A stretch of DNA of 64,000 nt. Source: Homalodisca vitripennis (taxonomy: Eukaryota > Arthropoda > Insecta > Hemiptera > Cicadellidae). Within the stretch, counting starts at the first letter, position 1. Every line of letters begins with the position of its first letter. Under the pieces are notes generated by a model that was not told the DNA's origin, ran no database searches, and saw only the letters and a list, made by a program, of their open reading frames with translations. A program made the translations under genes and the position numbers. This document shows positions 1 to 9,002 of the stretch, piece by piece. The stretch is from assembly GCF_021130785.1 (NCBI RefSeq), contig NW_025776217.1, forward strand, positions 62,001 to 126,000. Reading direction: 5' to 3'.

Positions 1-240
1 ATTAATGAAAAACTTACTAAATTTAAAGAGTCTTTTGATAAGTTTAGTTTAGATGCTACGAAAACTTTTGAGAATATAGGTCATAAATTTGTTGAATACA
101 ATGATTCTTATGCTGTCAAATTTCAAAAATTAGAAGAAAACTTTAATAAATTTAAAGAAGATGTTGTTATAAGTTTTAGAGCCATCGACCTCAGATTTAA
201 TGGATTAGGCGGCTATGATGACAAAATTTCTCCTTTATAA
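1..240 (+). CDS. Coiled-coil virion-type protein, C-terminal part (copy A)
   Basis: The reading frame is open from base 1 and ends in TAA at 238-240. The 79 visible residues are rich in K, E, F and N with heptad-like spacing and end in a NGLGGYDD motif followed by five extra residues. They match the C-terminus of the 331-residue coiled-coil protein of copy B, which stops directly after GGYDD. The role is unknown. Its place beside the protease and capsid genes and its long coiled coil suggest a trimeric or fibrous virion component, but this is inference. The start lies upstream of the window. Confidence 0.75.
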   Translation: MNEKLTKFKESFDKFSLDATKTFENIGHKFVEYNDSYAVKFQKLEENFNKFKEDVVISFRAIDLRFNGLGGYDDKISPL

Positions 241-384
241 ATGGCGCTCATATACTGTGTGAGGTGTAAGGCAAAAACTGAAACAAATGATATAAAATAC
301 TATGCAAATATCAATGGAGTTAAAAGAATTTCTGGAAAATGTGCTGAATGTAACGCAAAAAAGAGCCAATTTTTAAAAACTTGA
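241..384 (+). CDS. Small zinc-ribbon protein (DUF5679-like), 47 aa (copy A)
   Basis: A 47-residue protein with two CxxC pairs: YCVRC near residues 6-9 and CAEC near 34-37. The pattern, a short basic domain with a YCV(K/R)CK start and a second CxxC about 25 residues on, resembles the DUF5679 zinc ribbons found in phages and large DNA viruses. The start codon is immediately preceded by TTTATAA, giving the TAAATGG start context shared by this element's genes. It follows the coiled-coil gene with no gap (stop at 240, ATG at 241). The copy B homologue at 23931-24074 differs at only three residues, which supports coding. The function is unknown; nucleic-acid binding is plausible. Confidence 0.72.
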   Translation: MALIYCVRCKAKTETNDIKYYANINGVKRISGKCAECNAKKSQFLKT

Positions 385-406
385 AATTTTTTCTTAATAA
401 ATAGAG

Positions 407-805
407 ATGGCGGGACATTACAGTGCTTTCGATCTTTTTATAATGCAACACGAAAGAGATTTGAAAAAAGAACATTGGGATGATATTTCTCAAAAATATG
501 AATTATCCGAAGATATGATGAGATTATACGTAAACAAATTGAATTGGTATAACATTGCTAAATATCAAACTTTATCATCAGAGTTCATTCAAGAAAATAT
601 ACATTATCAATTAAAAGATCATATGTCTGTTCTTTGTCTCTATCAACACTTGAGTCTAAAGTTTTTGGATGAAAATAAAGATACAGTTGATTGGAACAAT
701 ATTATAGATAGCGGTTACTATCCTGTGCAGATTTTATTGAAATATGTGACCGAGATCGCAAAATTTAAGGAAGAGAATCCTGAATATGACGAAGTAGATC
801 ATTAA
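407..805 (+). CDS. Helical repeat protein of 132 aa with LS..F...W..I..YQ units (copy A)
   Basis: The protein is built from degenerate units of about 19-25 residues of the form LSxxFxxxNxxxxxWxxIxxYQ. They are visible as ELSEDMMRLYVNKLNWYNI, TLSSEFIQEN and HLSLKFLDENKDTVDWNNI. Similar short helical repeats occur in several large DNA virus proteins. It ends in an acidic tail. The copy B version (23505-23903) has the same length and differs at only two residues, so both are under constraint or recently derived. TAATAAATAGAG precedes the ATG, a variant of the shared start motif. The role is unknown; the position next to the capsid gene suggests a virion or assembly function. Confidence 0.72.
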   Translation: MAGHYSAFDLFIMQHERDLKKEHWDDISQKYELSEDMMRLYVNKLNWYNIAKYQTLSSEFIQENIHYQLKDHMSVLCLYQHLSLKFLDENKDTVDWNNIIDSGYYPVQILLKYVTEIAKFKEENPEYDEVDH

Positions 806-904
806 AAATGACTCTAATCTTTTTAATTATTTTACTAAAATTTATATCTTTTCTTATAAAAACGTACATTAGATCGATGAAAAAATGATACATGATGTTT
901 AAAT

Positions 905-920
905 TTTCTCTTTTTAAATG
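905..920 (+). promoter_or_regulatory. Late-promoter-like start motif of the capsid gene (copy A)
   Basis: TTTTCTCTTTTTAAATG reaches the start codon at 918. It is a T-rich run ending in TAAATG, the form shared by most genes of the element. The copy B capsid gene has the matching TTCTCTTATTAAATGG. The resemblance to poxvirus late promoters is by pattern only. Confidence 0.55.
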
Positions 921-2104
921 GTGGACTACAGAAAGTATGCTAGTGATATTGAAAGGGCGGAGTTTAAAAATTTCTATCCAATTAGTAAACAACATTTGAA
1001 TGAACCGAATAAAAGAACTGAGTTTAATATTGATTTTGGAGATAACTTTTGCTCGTCTAACTTCCAGTTTTATATTTCTGGAACTTTAACAAAACAAGAT
1101 GGTCAAGCATATCTTGGAACTGATAATGTTAGATTAATCGATAATTTTATACCGTTTTTATTTTCTAAGATTGAAGTAAGAAAAACACAATAAATTGATA
1201 GAAGAAGTCGAAAACTGTGGCCAATTAAGCACAATTAAAGGAACTATTTGTTATTCCAAAAGTGATGTATTTTCAAACAGTTTTGAATCAACTTTTTAAA
1301 TTTGGACAATTTGAAGCGGTCGGTGATTTAGCACATTTCGGCTTAGGATTCTTTGAAAATGTAAATTTTCCAATCTATAAAGGTGGATTTTACATTAGTT
1401 TCATAAGAGCTGAAGACGATGATGTGATTCTGAAGACTGCAACTGGAAATGTTATGCCTGTTGATGGCAAAATTACAATTAACGAGTTTTTCATTAGAGT
1501 TCCGATGATTGATTACAAAACCACGAGTAAAATTCAGTTGATTGATGAAATTATAAAATCTCAAAACATCACGTTTAATTTTCTAGATTGGCAATGTATT
1601 GAGCAAAAAGGTATTTCCGGAACAACTTATTCGTTCGATATCACAAATATTTATAGAAATATCTTCAATCCCAAGTTCGTTATCATTGGTTTTCAAACAG
1701 ATAGACAGAATAATCAAGAAAAAAATCCTTCAAAGTTTGATAATTTGAATGTAAAAAATATCAGAGTAAAATTGAATGGTTCTTATTATCCAGATGAATT
1801 ACAAAATTTAAACATTTCCGGTGGTCTTTTCAGAATCATGTATCAGATGTATCAAGATTTTAAGAAAGTTTACTACAAAAATATGGAAATGTATTACAAC
1901 CCCAAAGAATTTATAGCAAATAGACCCATTTATGTCATTGATACAACAAAGAGTTTGACAAATATTTCTAGTTCAAAGAACGATAGAATTATCAATATGG
2001 ATTTTCAAAATGCTGTTACAAACGCGATTTGTTATGTGGTTGTGGTTTCTGAGAAATTTTTATCATATGACGTGATTAAGAACGATATTAGAGAAATTCA
2101 GTAG
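918..2104 (+). pseudogene. MCP: Polinton major capsid protein, frameshifted (copy A)
   Basis: The reading frames at 918-1193 and 1262-2104 together cover about 390 codons and align with the capsid gene of copy B. Features are an N-terminal MVDYRKYASD start, a TEFNIDFGDNFCSS segment and the C-terminal half with GGLFRIMYQMYQDF and a terminal REIQ. The position between the 132-residue gene and the terminal repeat, the length and the beta-rich composition fit the double-jelly-roll major capsid protein of insect Polintons. The frame is lost within an A-run near 1183-1190, where this copy has one base more than copy B, and again near 1295. These are therefore lesions of this copy rather than programmed shifts. 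The start motif TTTTTAAATGG precedes the ATG. Confidence 0.75.
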
Positions 2105-2340
2105 TTAATGATGTTCATATTGTTCTCTTTCATTCCTTCTAAAACTTCAAAAATATACTCTTTCGCTGATGAAAAATCTCGATTTCTTCCGGAATAATCT
2201 TTGTAATCATAAACAAAATATCCTAAATAGTTGTACAATAGAATGAAATTATTTCTTTTTATCTCGGTAGTTGAAATATAAACATAAACATTTGCGCTGA
2301 AAAATTTATATCTCGGCAGACTTAGTTCCATAGCTTCCAT
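2098..2340 (-). CDS. Small 80-aa protein convergent with the capsid gene (copy A only)
   Basis: An 80-residue frame rich in aromatic residues, with a YVYIST...NNFILLYNYLGYFVYDYKDY core. It overlaps the end of the capsid gene by 7 bp, tail to tail. On its own strand the ATG is preceded by AAAGAATAAATGG, the same TAAATGG start context as the other genes of the element, which is the main argument that it is real. It starts back to back with the VLTF3-like gene, 17 bp away. I do not recognise the family. The corresponding part of copy B is missing. Confidence 0.5.
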   Translation of the reverse strand: MEAMELSLPRYKFFSANVYVYISTTEIKRNNFILLYNYLGYFVYDYKDYSGRNRDFSSAKEYIFEVLEGMKENNMNIINY

Positions 2341-2357
2341 TTATTCTTTTTGTAAAA
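2341..2357. promoter_or_regulatory. 17-bp divergent start region
   Basis: Only 17 bases (TTATTCTTTTTGTAAAA) separate the start codons of the minus-strand 80-residue gene and the plus-strand VLTF3-like gene. On the minus strand it gives ...GAATAAATGG and on the plus strand ...TTTTTGTAAAAATGG. Any promoter signals must overlap the start codons themselves, so transcripts would be nearly leaderless. Confidence 0.5.
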
Positions 2358-2777
2358 ATGGAAGAGTATAATGCCAACTGTTACAAGTGTTATAATAGAG
2401 GAGAAATTATTGATAAAAGATTAGTTTGTAGAGATTGTAATTTAATTTTGTACGAAAGACCTAAACGTAGGAAATTTCGAAATAAATTAACATATTTGAA
2501 TAACCTGCTTATGAAATTACAATACGGAGACAAGAAGCAAACACATTTTGTTACAGAATTTAGAAAACAGAACAAAAATTTTTACTTATCTCTTGGAACC
2601 GTTGACAAAATTATTTTCCTTTTCAAAGAATACATTAGGTTTGTAGGTTTAAATACACACGTTTATTATGAGAAGATTTTACCTATAATCTTTCACTATT
2701 TGGACATTGAATTTGACTACGATTTTAAACCTGAAATCTTTGATGATTTTATAGTACATTTGGAGAAAAGTAAATGA
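2358..2777 (+). CDS. VLTF3-like late transcription factor candidate, 139 aa (copy A)
   Basis: The protein has an N-terminal zinc ribbon with C8xxC11 and C24xxC27, followed by a basic KRRKF stretch. Next comes a helical region with a LNNLLMKLQYGDK segment, and the C-terminal third reads VYYEKILPIIFHYLDIEFD. This architecture matches the viral late transcription factor 3 family of poxviruses and other large DNA viruses: a TFIIB-like zinc ribbon, a YLNxxLxxLQ-type helix and a conserved YYExIPxIxxxL segment near the end. In those viruses VLTF3 acts with viral RNA polymerase at late promoters. Here no RNA polymerase gene is visible. It lies between the divergent start region and the terminal repeat. 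The fold assignment is from pattern, not a search. An alternative is an unrelated zinc-ribbon regulator. Confidence 0.6.
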   Translation: MEEYNANCYKCYNRGEIIDKRLVCRDCNLILYERPKRRKFRNKLTYLNNLLMKLQYGDKKQTHFVTEFRKQNKNFYLSLGTVDKIIFLFKEYIRFVGLNTHVYYEKILPIIFHYLDIEFDYDFKPEIFDDFIVHLEKSK

Positions 2778-2876
2778 AGAACCTCGTGAAAAGAATGCGG
2801 TTTTACTCACATTCTCCCCGACTTCTCGAGTGATTGTTAGCAAATTTCATTATTTCCGTTTATAGATTTTTCATTA

Positions 2877-3078
2877 AGATTTCTGGATTTTTTCATTAAA
2901 ACAGCTTATAAATGTAGAAGCCTACAATGAACAGTAAAACAGCTAAAGATTCGGTTATTTTCCATTCGTGGTTTCCTGTTAGATTTCTTAGATTTGTTTA
3001 TTGTTCAATGGACAGTATTTTGTATGGAATTTCTGTCTGTCCCAAAAGTGAGCCAGAACCGCCATATTCATATCTACT
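2877..3078 (+). repeat. Terminal repeat of Polinton copy A
   Basis: The segment beginning AAGATTTCTGGATTTTTTC is shared with copy B at about 34662-34934. The similarity continues through TGTCCCAAAAGTG and ends ...CATATTCATATCTACT at 3078. It is more diverged than the coding genes. The six bases after the terminus are TATGTA, the candidate target duplication. Confidence 0.75.
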
Positions 3079-3106
3079 TATGTATATATATATATATATA
3101 CATACA

Positions 3107-3155
<49 letters not shown>
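3079..3155. repeat. TA-rich microsatellite
   Basis: About 75 bp of (TA)n with a CATACATAC interruption directly abut the Polinton terminus. The element may have inserted into, or seeded, the microsatellite. Confidence 0.9.
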
Positions 3156-3157
<2 letters not shown>

Positions 3158-3421
3158 GAATGCGCTTTAAAGATATTGAAATTTTCAAATTATTCCTCAT
3201 TTACGGATGTTAAAAACTATTCTCAGAACAGACTTCTGGGATCTTAACAGCCTGTCTAAAGAAGAAGGATTAACCCAAACCGCTATGCCGCAGCGGAGTA
3301 CACTGTTGCACTATCCTCGGTAAACTTCTATGCGAACATCTATGCTACAAGAGGGCATCAACATTCGTGTTGCAAAGGTTGACGAGCTGAAGCGTTTCAA
3401 CAGTTCACCTATGTGAGATTC

Positions 3422-4271
3422 CCACTTTACATTTTTAAATAGTCAATCCCAGATAATTCGAGGATTCGCAAAAGGTGATGTCAACAAAATGACCTATCCC
3501 CTTGGTCCTGTCAGCCGAATGCCCACAGATTTGAAACTGTACTGAACTGGTCTTCGATATATTCATAAGTAATCCATTTTCCTGAATCCAATCTGAAAGC
3601 AGATAAAAAGTCCGTAGTACTCTCTTAGCGTCTCTATTGGTGAGGAGCAGGGTTACGTCATCTGCAAACATTGTGATTTTATCGTTCTGAACTGTACAGT
3701 CTAAATTATTAATTTAAGGTAAAACAATAACGGCGATAAGACGCAACACTGAGGCACGCAGATGCTGACCCCACTCCAGGACGATGAATACTTATCAAGA
3801 GTACTTTCCAGAGATACACTCTGTTGTCTGAAAGACAGGAATGATCTGAACCAGTTCACTGCTACATCTCTGACGCCATAATGATACAGTGTATTTAGCA
3901 GAACTTCATGAGACACACAGTCGAACGCCCTAGACAAATCGCAGAAAACGCCGATAGTTTTCCGCGATCCATCCAGGGCCCGTAGAACATAGTTTGTGAA
4001 TTATACAGGGCTGATCGTGTACTCTTTCCTTTTTAGAAGCCATGTTGATTTATTGAAATTATGTTATTGGTCACTAGAATCGCGATAAGAAAACCTTTTC
4101 ATACACTTTTGAATACACTGAAACCAAAGCTATGAAACGATAATTATTAATGTCCTCCTGCGAACCTTTGTTATGTAATGGTTTTATTATTGCGTACTTT
4201 AGTTTGTCTGGGAAAATACCATACTTTATGGACTGATTGATGAACAGGATGAGAGGAGGAGCAAATTCCAA
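3422..4271 (-). pseudogene. Decayed non-LTR retrotransposon reverse transcriptase
   Basis: Three minus-strand fragments in different frames read through a reverse transcriptase from N to C. The first (4271-4074) has GIFPDKLKYAIIKPLHNKGS and a NNYRFIAL motif. The second (3937-3701) has SRAFDCVSHEVLLNTLYHYG and a degraded G(V)PQ motif. The third (3671-3435) has FADDVTLLL and a C-terminal SNYLGLTI. Order and spacing fit the palm and fingers of Jockey/CR1-like RTs. Stops and frameshifts separate the blocks, so it is inactive. No endonuclease is visible because the segment upstream is tandem repeat. Confidence 0.8.
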
Positions 4272-4288
4272 TGCACTGAATGCTTCAG

Positions 4289-4680
4289 GCTTAGAGACTG
4301 CTGCCCATTTATCTCCAATAACTTACTACCATTTGATTACTTTCAGAGTAGGGATCTTCACCTTTTGTGGAGATTAAATCAGGGTAAATACCTCTGCTTA
4401 AGGACTATTGCCCATTTATCCCCAATAGTTCACTATCCCTCCTTCACATTCTGAGCGTGGATCTTCACCTTTTATGAGATTATGTAGGAGTATATTCGTC
4501 AGTTTAGGGACTACTGCCCATTTGCCTCCCATGATTCACTATGCCTGCTTCTGTTCTGAATATAGATCTTCACCTTTGTAGAGATTAAGTCGGCGTAAAT
4601 ATACCAGCTTAAGGACTGCTGCCCATTTGTTTTGCATGACGCACAAACCCTCCTTTACATTTTGAATGAGGATAAAATGC
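4289..4680. repeat. Four degenerate tandem repeats of about 107-115 bp
   Basis: Units start near 4289, 4396, 4502 and 4617 with GCTTAAGGACTGCTGCCCATTT-like sequence and carry an internal GATCTTCACCTTT block. The divergence between units is high, so this is an old array. It lies next to the RT relic. Confidence 0.75.
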
Positions 4681-4891
4681 ACTTTCCACATTACTGGCTT
4701 TTTGATTTTATCGATTCATGTATTTTTTAAAATCTATAACGAAAAGCTAATGCGGCAGTGTTACCCCAAAACGTTTTATGAGTCTTTGAAACCAAGGCAT
4801 ATAGCAACAAATGAACAACTGAAATTGGCTTGTTATGGATCCATGGAGCCGGAACTACACACTTCTTGACTGAAGTTTGTTTTTGAGACCT

Positions 4892-4935
<44 letters not shown>
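4892..4935. repeat. (TA)n microsatellite
   Basis: About 42 bp of TA repeats; the open frames across it on both strands are translation of the repeat. Confidence 0.9.
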
Positions 4936-4936
<1 letters not shown>

Positions 4937-5764
4937 ATAGATCGGGAAAACAATGCAAACGCTAGTCAAAGTTCATATGAACCAGAAATGCTCTTAAACC
5001 GCGCAAAACTTGTAATGAGGCATTATTTTGGTTTAGTTTACTCTCTGATCCTCTTAAAAATGAACTGAAACTAACTGATATATACGTATTTGCTATAACC
5101 ATATGTCTCCATCACATTACGTCGTAAGTGCATTCATTGAGAAGGCAGCATACTTTGATGTTGAGAATTACATGTGATGCTACAGGTAACTGCAGTACTC
5201 AGTAAATAAATATATTCAGGATCATGTAGAATTTGGAATGATGGTAATACTCTTTACGAAGACTGGTATCCAAATTACAAGGAGATGTTAGACGTAAAGA
5301 CAGATTCAAAAAATATCTGTTATCATAATGTATCTCCATATGTAAGATAATTAAGGAAAAAAGGATGAAAATAACAACTATGTGGTGAGCTAGTGCCGGG
5401 CGAGAATTACGGTAAAAGGGTTTTTCAAGGTAGAGGGGTAATAGAGGGAGAGGAAGGAGGAAATGTTTGAAGAATCGAGGTGAAAAAAGTGAGGTTTTAT
5501 AGTCCTTGGTGTAATATTCTTTGTAATACCCTGTTTGTAGTTTTTTATCATGGAATTCGGGAATCACCAGTTACCAAATTGAAAGCTATTTTTGCATGTC
5601 CTAAAAGCGATTTGTATCTTTTTTTATTTTGAATAATATAACAGAATTGTTCCATGACATATATTCTCGTAAAAATGCCATTACTTACAGACCCAGTAAC
5701 TATGGCAACTATACAACTTATGTGAAGACAACAGTACAGATATTCCATTCCTAATTATTCTGAT
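4936..5764. other. No gene seen; possible LINE tail
   Basis: AT-rich sequence. Around 5268-5325 one plus frame reads KLQGDVRRKDRFKKYLL, like the C-terminal tail of some non-LTR polyproteins. This is too short to call. Nothing else is recognised. Confidence 0.4.
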
Positions 5765-5945
5765 AGTGAAGGAAACAGGATTTTTCCGGACATTTGCCAT
5801 CGTTCAGTGAAACAAGAAAACAGTAACACTACGTTTCGAGATCTGCAATCTGATCTCTTCTTCAGGTAAAGAACTAACCTAATACATAATTACAAACTAA
5901 GTTAAAATAAACAAATCTTACTAAAGCGTTGTGTCCATTGCGGAA
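5765..5945 (-). repeat. Dispersed repeat, copy 1 (hammerhead-like core)
   Basis: In minus orientation this matches 7010-7235 and 50755-50945. Shared blocks are CACAACGCTTT, TTAACCTAG, CTGAAGAAGAGATC...GATCTCGAAAC and GCAAATGTCCGGAAAAATCCTG. It is probably part of a retroelement, possibly Penelope-like. Confidence 0.65.
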
Positions 5946-6910
5946 TCTTACTAAAGCATTCTTACTAAAAAATAACCTTTAAACAAAGTATTCTGATAGA
6001 CTAATAATAAGACTAAATCGAATGTATACCACCAAAGTGATCCAAACAAGTTTACAAAGCTTTTTATTTGGTTTAACGCAAATACATTGTATAAAAACTC
6101 TGATTCAAATACTATTGGAATTCTATGACCAAATTTTACCAAACCATCCTCCATATCGACCAAAAAGTAATGAACATTTTTAAGAATTACCATCGGTGCA
6201 ATACAAACAATGTTTACAATACATTCTCTCTTAATATTAGTTTACCATTAGTAATGTTCTCTTTACGGAGCGTGGGCCGCATTTTCCAATGCGAGCCTAA
6301 CACAATTTAGCTTATATAAGGTTTTGCTAAAAGCACCTAACACAATGTTTCTAGCATTCGTGTGCGAAATGTTATTTTTTAGTAACATCAGTCTTATTTT
6401 TTAAATAATAATTAACCTTGAATAATGAAAGAATATAAACAGATTTTTTATTTTTTCTAAAAAGATATTATCGAATTAGTTGTTTGAGGTAAAGGAATCG
6501 AATAAAATACACAGAATAATGAACTAAACATATTCTAATACATATTTAAAACCACTTATTCTCATATTTTCCTCTCCCATCACCACTAATAATTGTTTTC
6601 TCTACAAAGTTGGCCTTACAGTTAAATTTGAGTTATCTTCTTCCTTTTTTGGTTCGTAATATTCACGATTTTCACAGGTTCTGTACTAGCGCGAGTTTTA
6701 TTCCGCAGTAGCGTCTAATGCAACATGTTTTTTTGTCAACGGGAACAGATTAGATGGATAAATATTATATTACCACTTATGAAATTAAGAACTAATTAAA
6801 CAAAACAAAATAAAAACTATGCCAGAAATATTAACAAATTAATAATGAAATAGAATTTTTTTTAACTATTCCAAATATTATACAACGGAACCCAAGTGGA
6901 TTCTATTTAG
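5946..6910. other. No gene seen
   Basis: AT-rich sequence with no convincing coding frame, RNA gene or terminal repeat. Confidence 0.5.
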
Positions 6911-6913
6911 TTG

Positions 6914-6961
6914 GTGTGTGTGTGTGTGTGTGTGGTGTGTGTGTGTGTGTGTGTGTGTGTG
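6914..6961. repeat. (GT)n microsatellite
   Basis: About 48 bp of GT repeats with a single GG interruption. Confidence 0.92.
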
Positions 6962-7009
6962 GTTGGCACTGTTAAATTTTTATTAAATGCATGGAATAGG
7001 CACACAACA

Positions 7010-7235
7010 TGGTTGTTGTGGATCCTGACTTATGCGTGTCACAACGCTCTGATATGTTTTGTTTACTTTAACCTAGGTTGTAGTCTTGTAGTAGTAGTAG
7101 TGTGGTAGTCTTGCATTATTTTAGTCATTTAACTGTAGAGAGATCGGTTTCCAGATCTCGAAACGTAGTGTTACTCATTGTATTGTATCACTGACCGATT
7201 GCAAATGTCCGGAAAGAATCCTGTATCCTTCATAT
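7010..7235 (+). repeat. Dispersed repeat, copy 2
   Basis: Plus-strand relative of 50755-50945. It has TATGCGTGTCACAACGCTCTG, a TTTAACCTAGG block, GAGATCGGTTTCCAGATCTCGAAACGT and TGCAAATGTCCGGAAA. The middle is disrupted and the CTGANGA box has decayed to CTGTAGA. Confidence 0.65.
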
Positions 7236-8770
7236 TCCTAATATGTTAAAACTAGCCTTACAAAGGCTTCACAAGAACATTCACTTCTATAACTGTGCTT
7301 CCTATCCATACACTATTTATGACTTATTTAATTTATTAGAGATCAAGTTATTATTATTTCATGAATTTAATTATTTAGTAAATATGTTTAAGCGGTATGA
7401 AAGGTAAAATGTTTGATGTTATTTTAAAAATCAGATTACAAAGCCTTTAGCAGCCTTTGATCATTGGGGATATGTTTTTACTAGTCGGTGATTAGTAAAG
7501 CTTCAGCCATTCACGATGAAGCCCTGTCCGTTTCACTCAGTCGGATATGAATTACTGCTCGTGTGGGTTTTTGGTTTAATATTAGAATATTGTACGTGGT
7601 GAAAGGAGGAAAACTAACATGATTGTTATGAAATCGTGCGGTTATGTGGATTAGTCAATTCTCAACATTTTCCATTAGGTACCGTACTCATATATTTTAC
7701 ACGAAATATTGCATTTAAATTATTTGTAAAAACAAGAAAAAACTTGACAAATTGAAAAAGTTAGTAAAATTATAGAACATTTATTAATAATCCTCACAAC
7801 ATTGTGAATGCAATTGTAAGAGGATAAATAAATACAATAAGTTATAAATCAAAGCCTTACATAGTAAACCCTTCAAATTAAAAAACTATTCAATAACAAA
7901 TATACGTTTTAATTTTTTAATGTTTCTAAATAAGTATTGTTTTACAAAAGTATTAATTTTACAATTCTGTGAATATTCCATAATGGCCATTGGCTTGCTG
8001 TTTGTTTTAATAAACTTTGTATATTATTCTGATGAGGATAGCTTTAAACTTAATCTAGAAAATACATTATTTAAGTAATAATAATATAACTGAAACAAAG
8101 AATATACTGTAGTACATGGTACAAGTAGTGTGAACTCTGATAAATAATAACTCTTTTAGGGTTGGTAATAGTGATTGATTATTGCACATAGATGTAATAT
8201 TCTTAAATATTGCTTGAGATAAATATAAATAACTGGCTTTGGAATTACACTTAAACTAATTTTTGAATACAAATTCCTATAGCCCTAATCATGATCGCTT
8301 TTGACTAGCCATCGCAAGAGCATCCCTTAATAATTTGGCCACTAAAAATAATTCCATTTCAGTGAGCTTCCTCGTAGGCTGATAACCTTGAAATTTCCTT
8401 GACCGTAACGAGACAGCTACAAAATCTATCACAAAATCTTAAAACCACGAAATGTAGCAGATTTGTAATTATTGATTAAGAACATATCTAAAACAACCCC
8501 ATACTAATTAGCTTAAGCTGAGATAATCATTAAGGAAAGAAAATCTGTATCCTCCGAAGGGTTAAACACTTGCAACTTCTATATCGGTTTTATTTATTGA
8601 AACCAAAAAATATTAATTTACTTCTTTTATATACTGAGTTAGAAGTAATTCACTAGGAGTTCTCGGCTTAGTAACTATTAATATACGAAACATTTTTACT
8701 TATATGACTCTCAAGAATGTGGCTTCATGGCTGACAAAGGCCAATTGTCAAACGGATATTACAACCCTTG
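7236..8770. other. No gene seen
   Basis: AT-rich sequence. I see no coding frame above background and no repeat structure that I can support. Confidence 0.5.
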
Positions 8771-8875
8771 TATGTATATATATTGTATATATTGTATGTA
8801 TATCCATATATATATTGTGTATATATATATATATATATATATACATACATACTATATATACATACAACTTCCGAG
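8771..8875. repeat. TA/TATG-rich microsatellite
   Basis: Imperfect (TATATG/TA)n tract. The apparent proteins across it are repeat translation. Confidence 0.88.
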
Positions 8876-9002
8876 AGGGTTGTACTCATCTATGTATATA
8901 CATATGAGTATTAGCGTGATGATTACTTTTTCATCTTACACTATAATCGGTGTAAGTTTTTTGTATTACAAAACGTATTGTTATGCTTTTATCTATCAAT
9001 AG

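Larger units (their letters stand above)
1..3078 (+). mobile_element. Polinton/Maverick copy A, partial (one end)
   Basis: This is the terminal 3 kb of a Polinton whose remainder lies upstream of the window. It carries, in order, the end of a coiled-coil protein, a zinc-ribbon protein, a 132-residue repeat protein, the major capsid protein, a small convergent gene and a VLTF3-like gene, and then the terminal repeat. The first four are near-identical to genes of copy B at 22.2-25.1 kb but in the opposite orientation. The element ends in ...ATATCTACT at 3078, the same terminus as copy B. The two genes after the capsid gene are missing from copy B, so this copy is needed to reconstruct the family gene list. 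The target duplication cannot be tested because the other end is outside the window. Confidence 0.88.

Noticed and set aside
2927..3247. 106-codon frame with a run of IY
   Set aside because: It covers the Polinton terminal repeat and a TA microsatellite.
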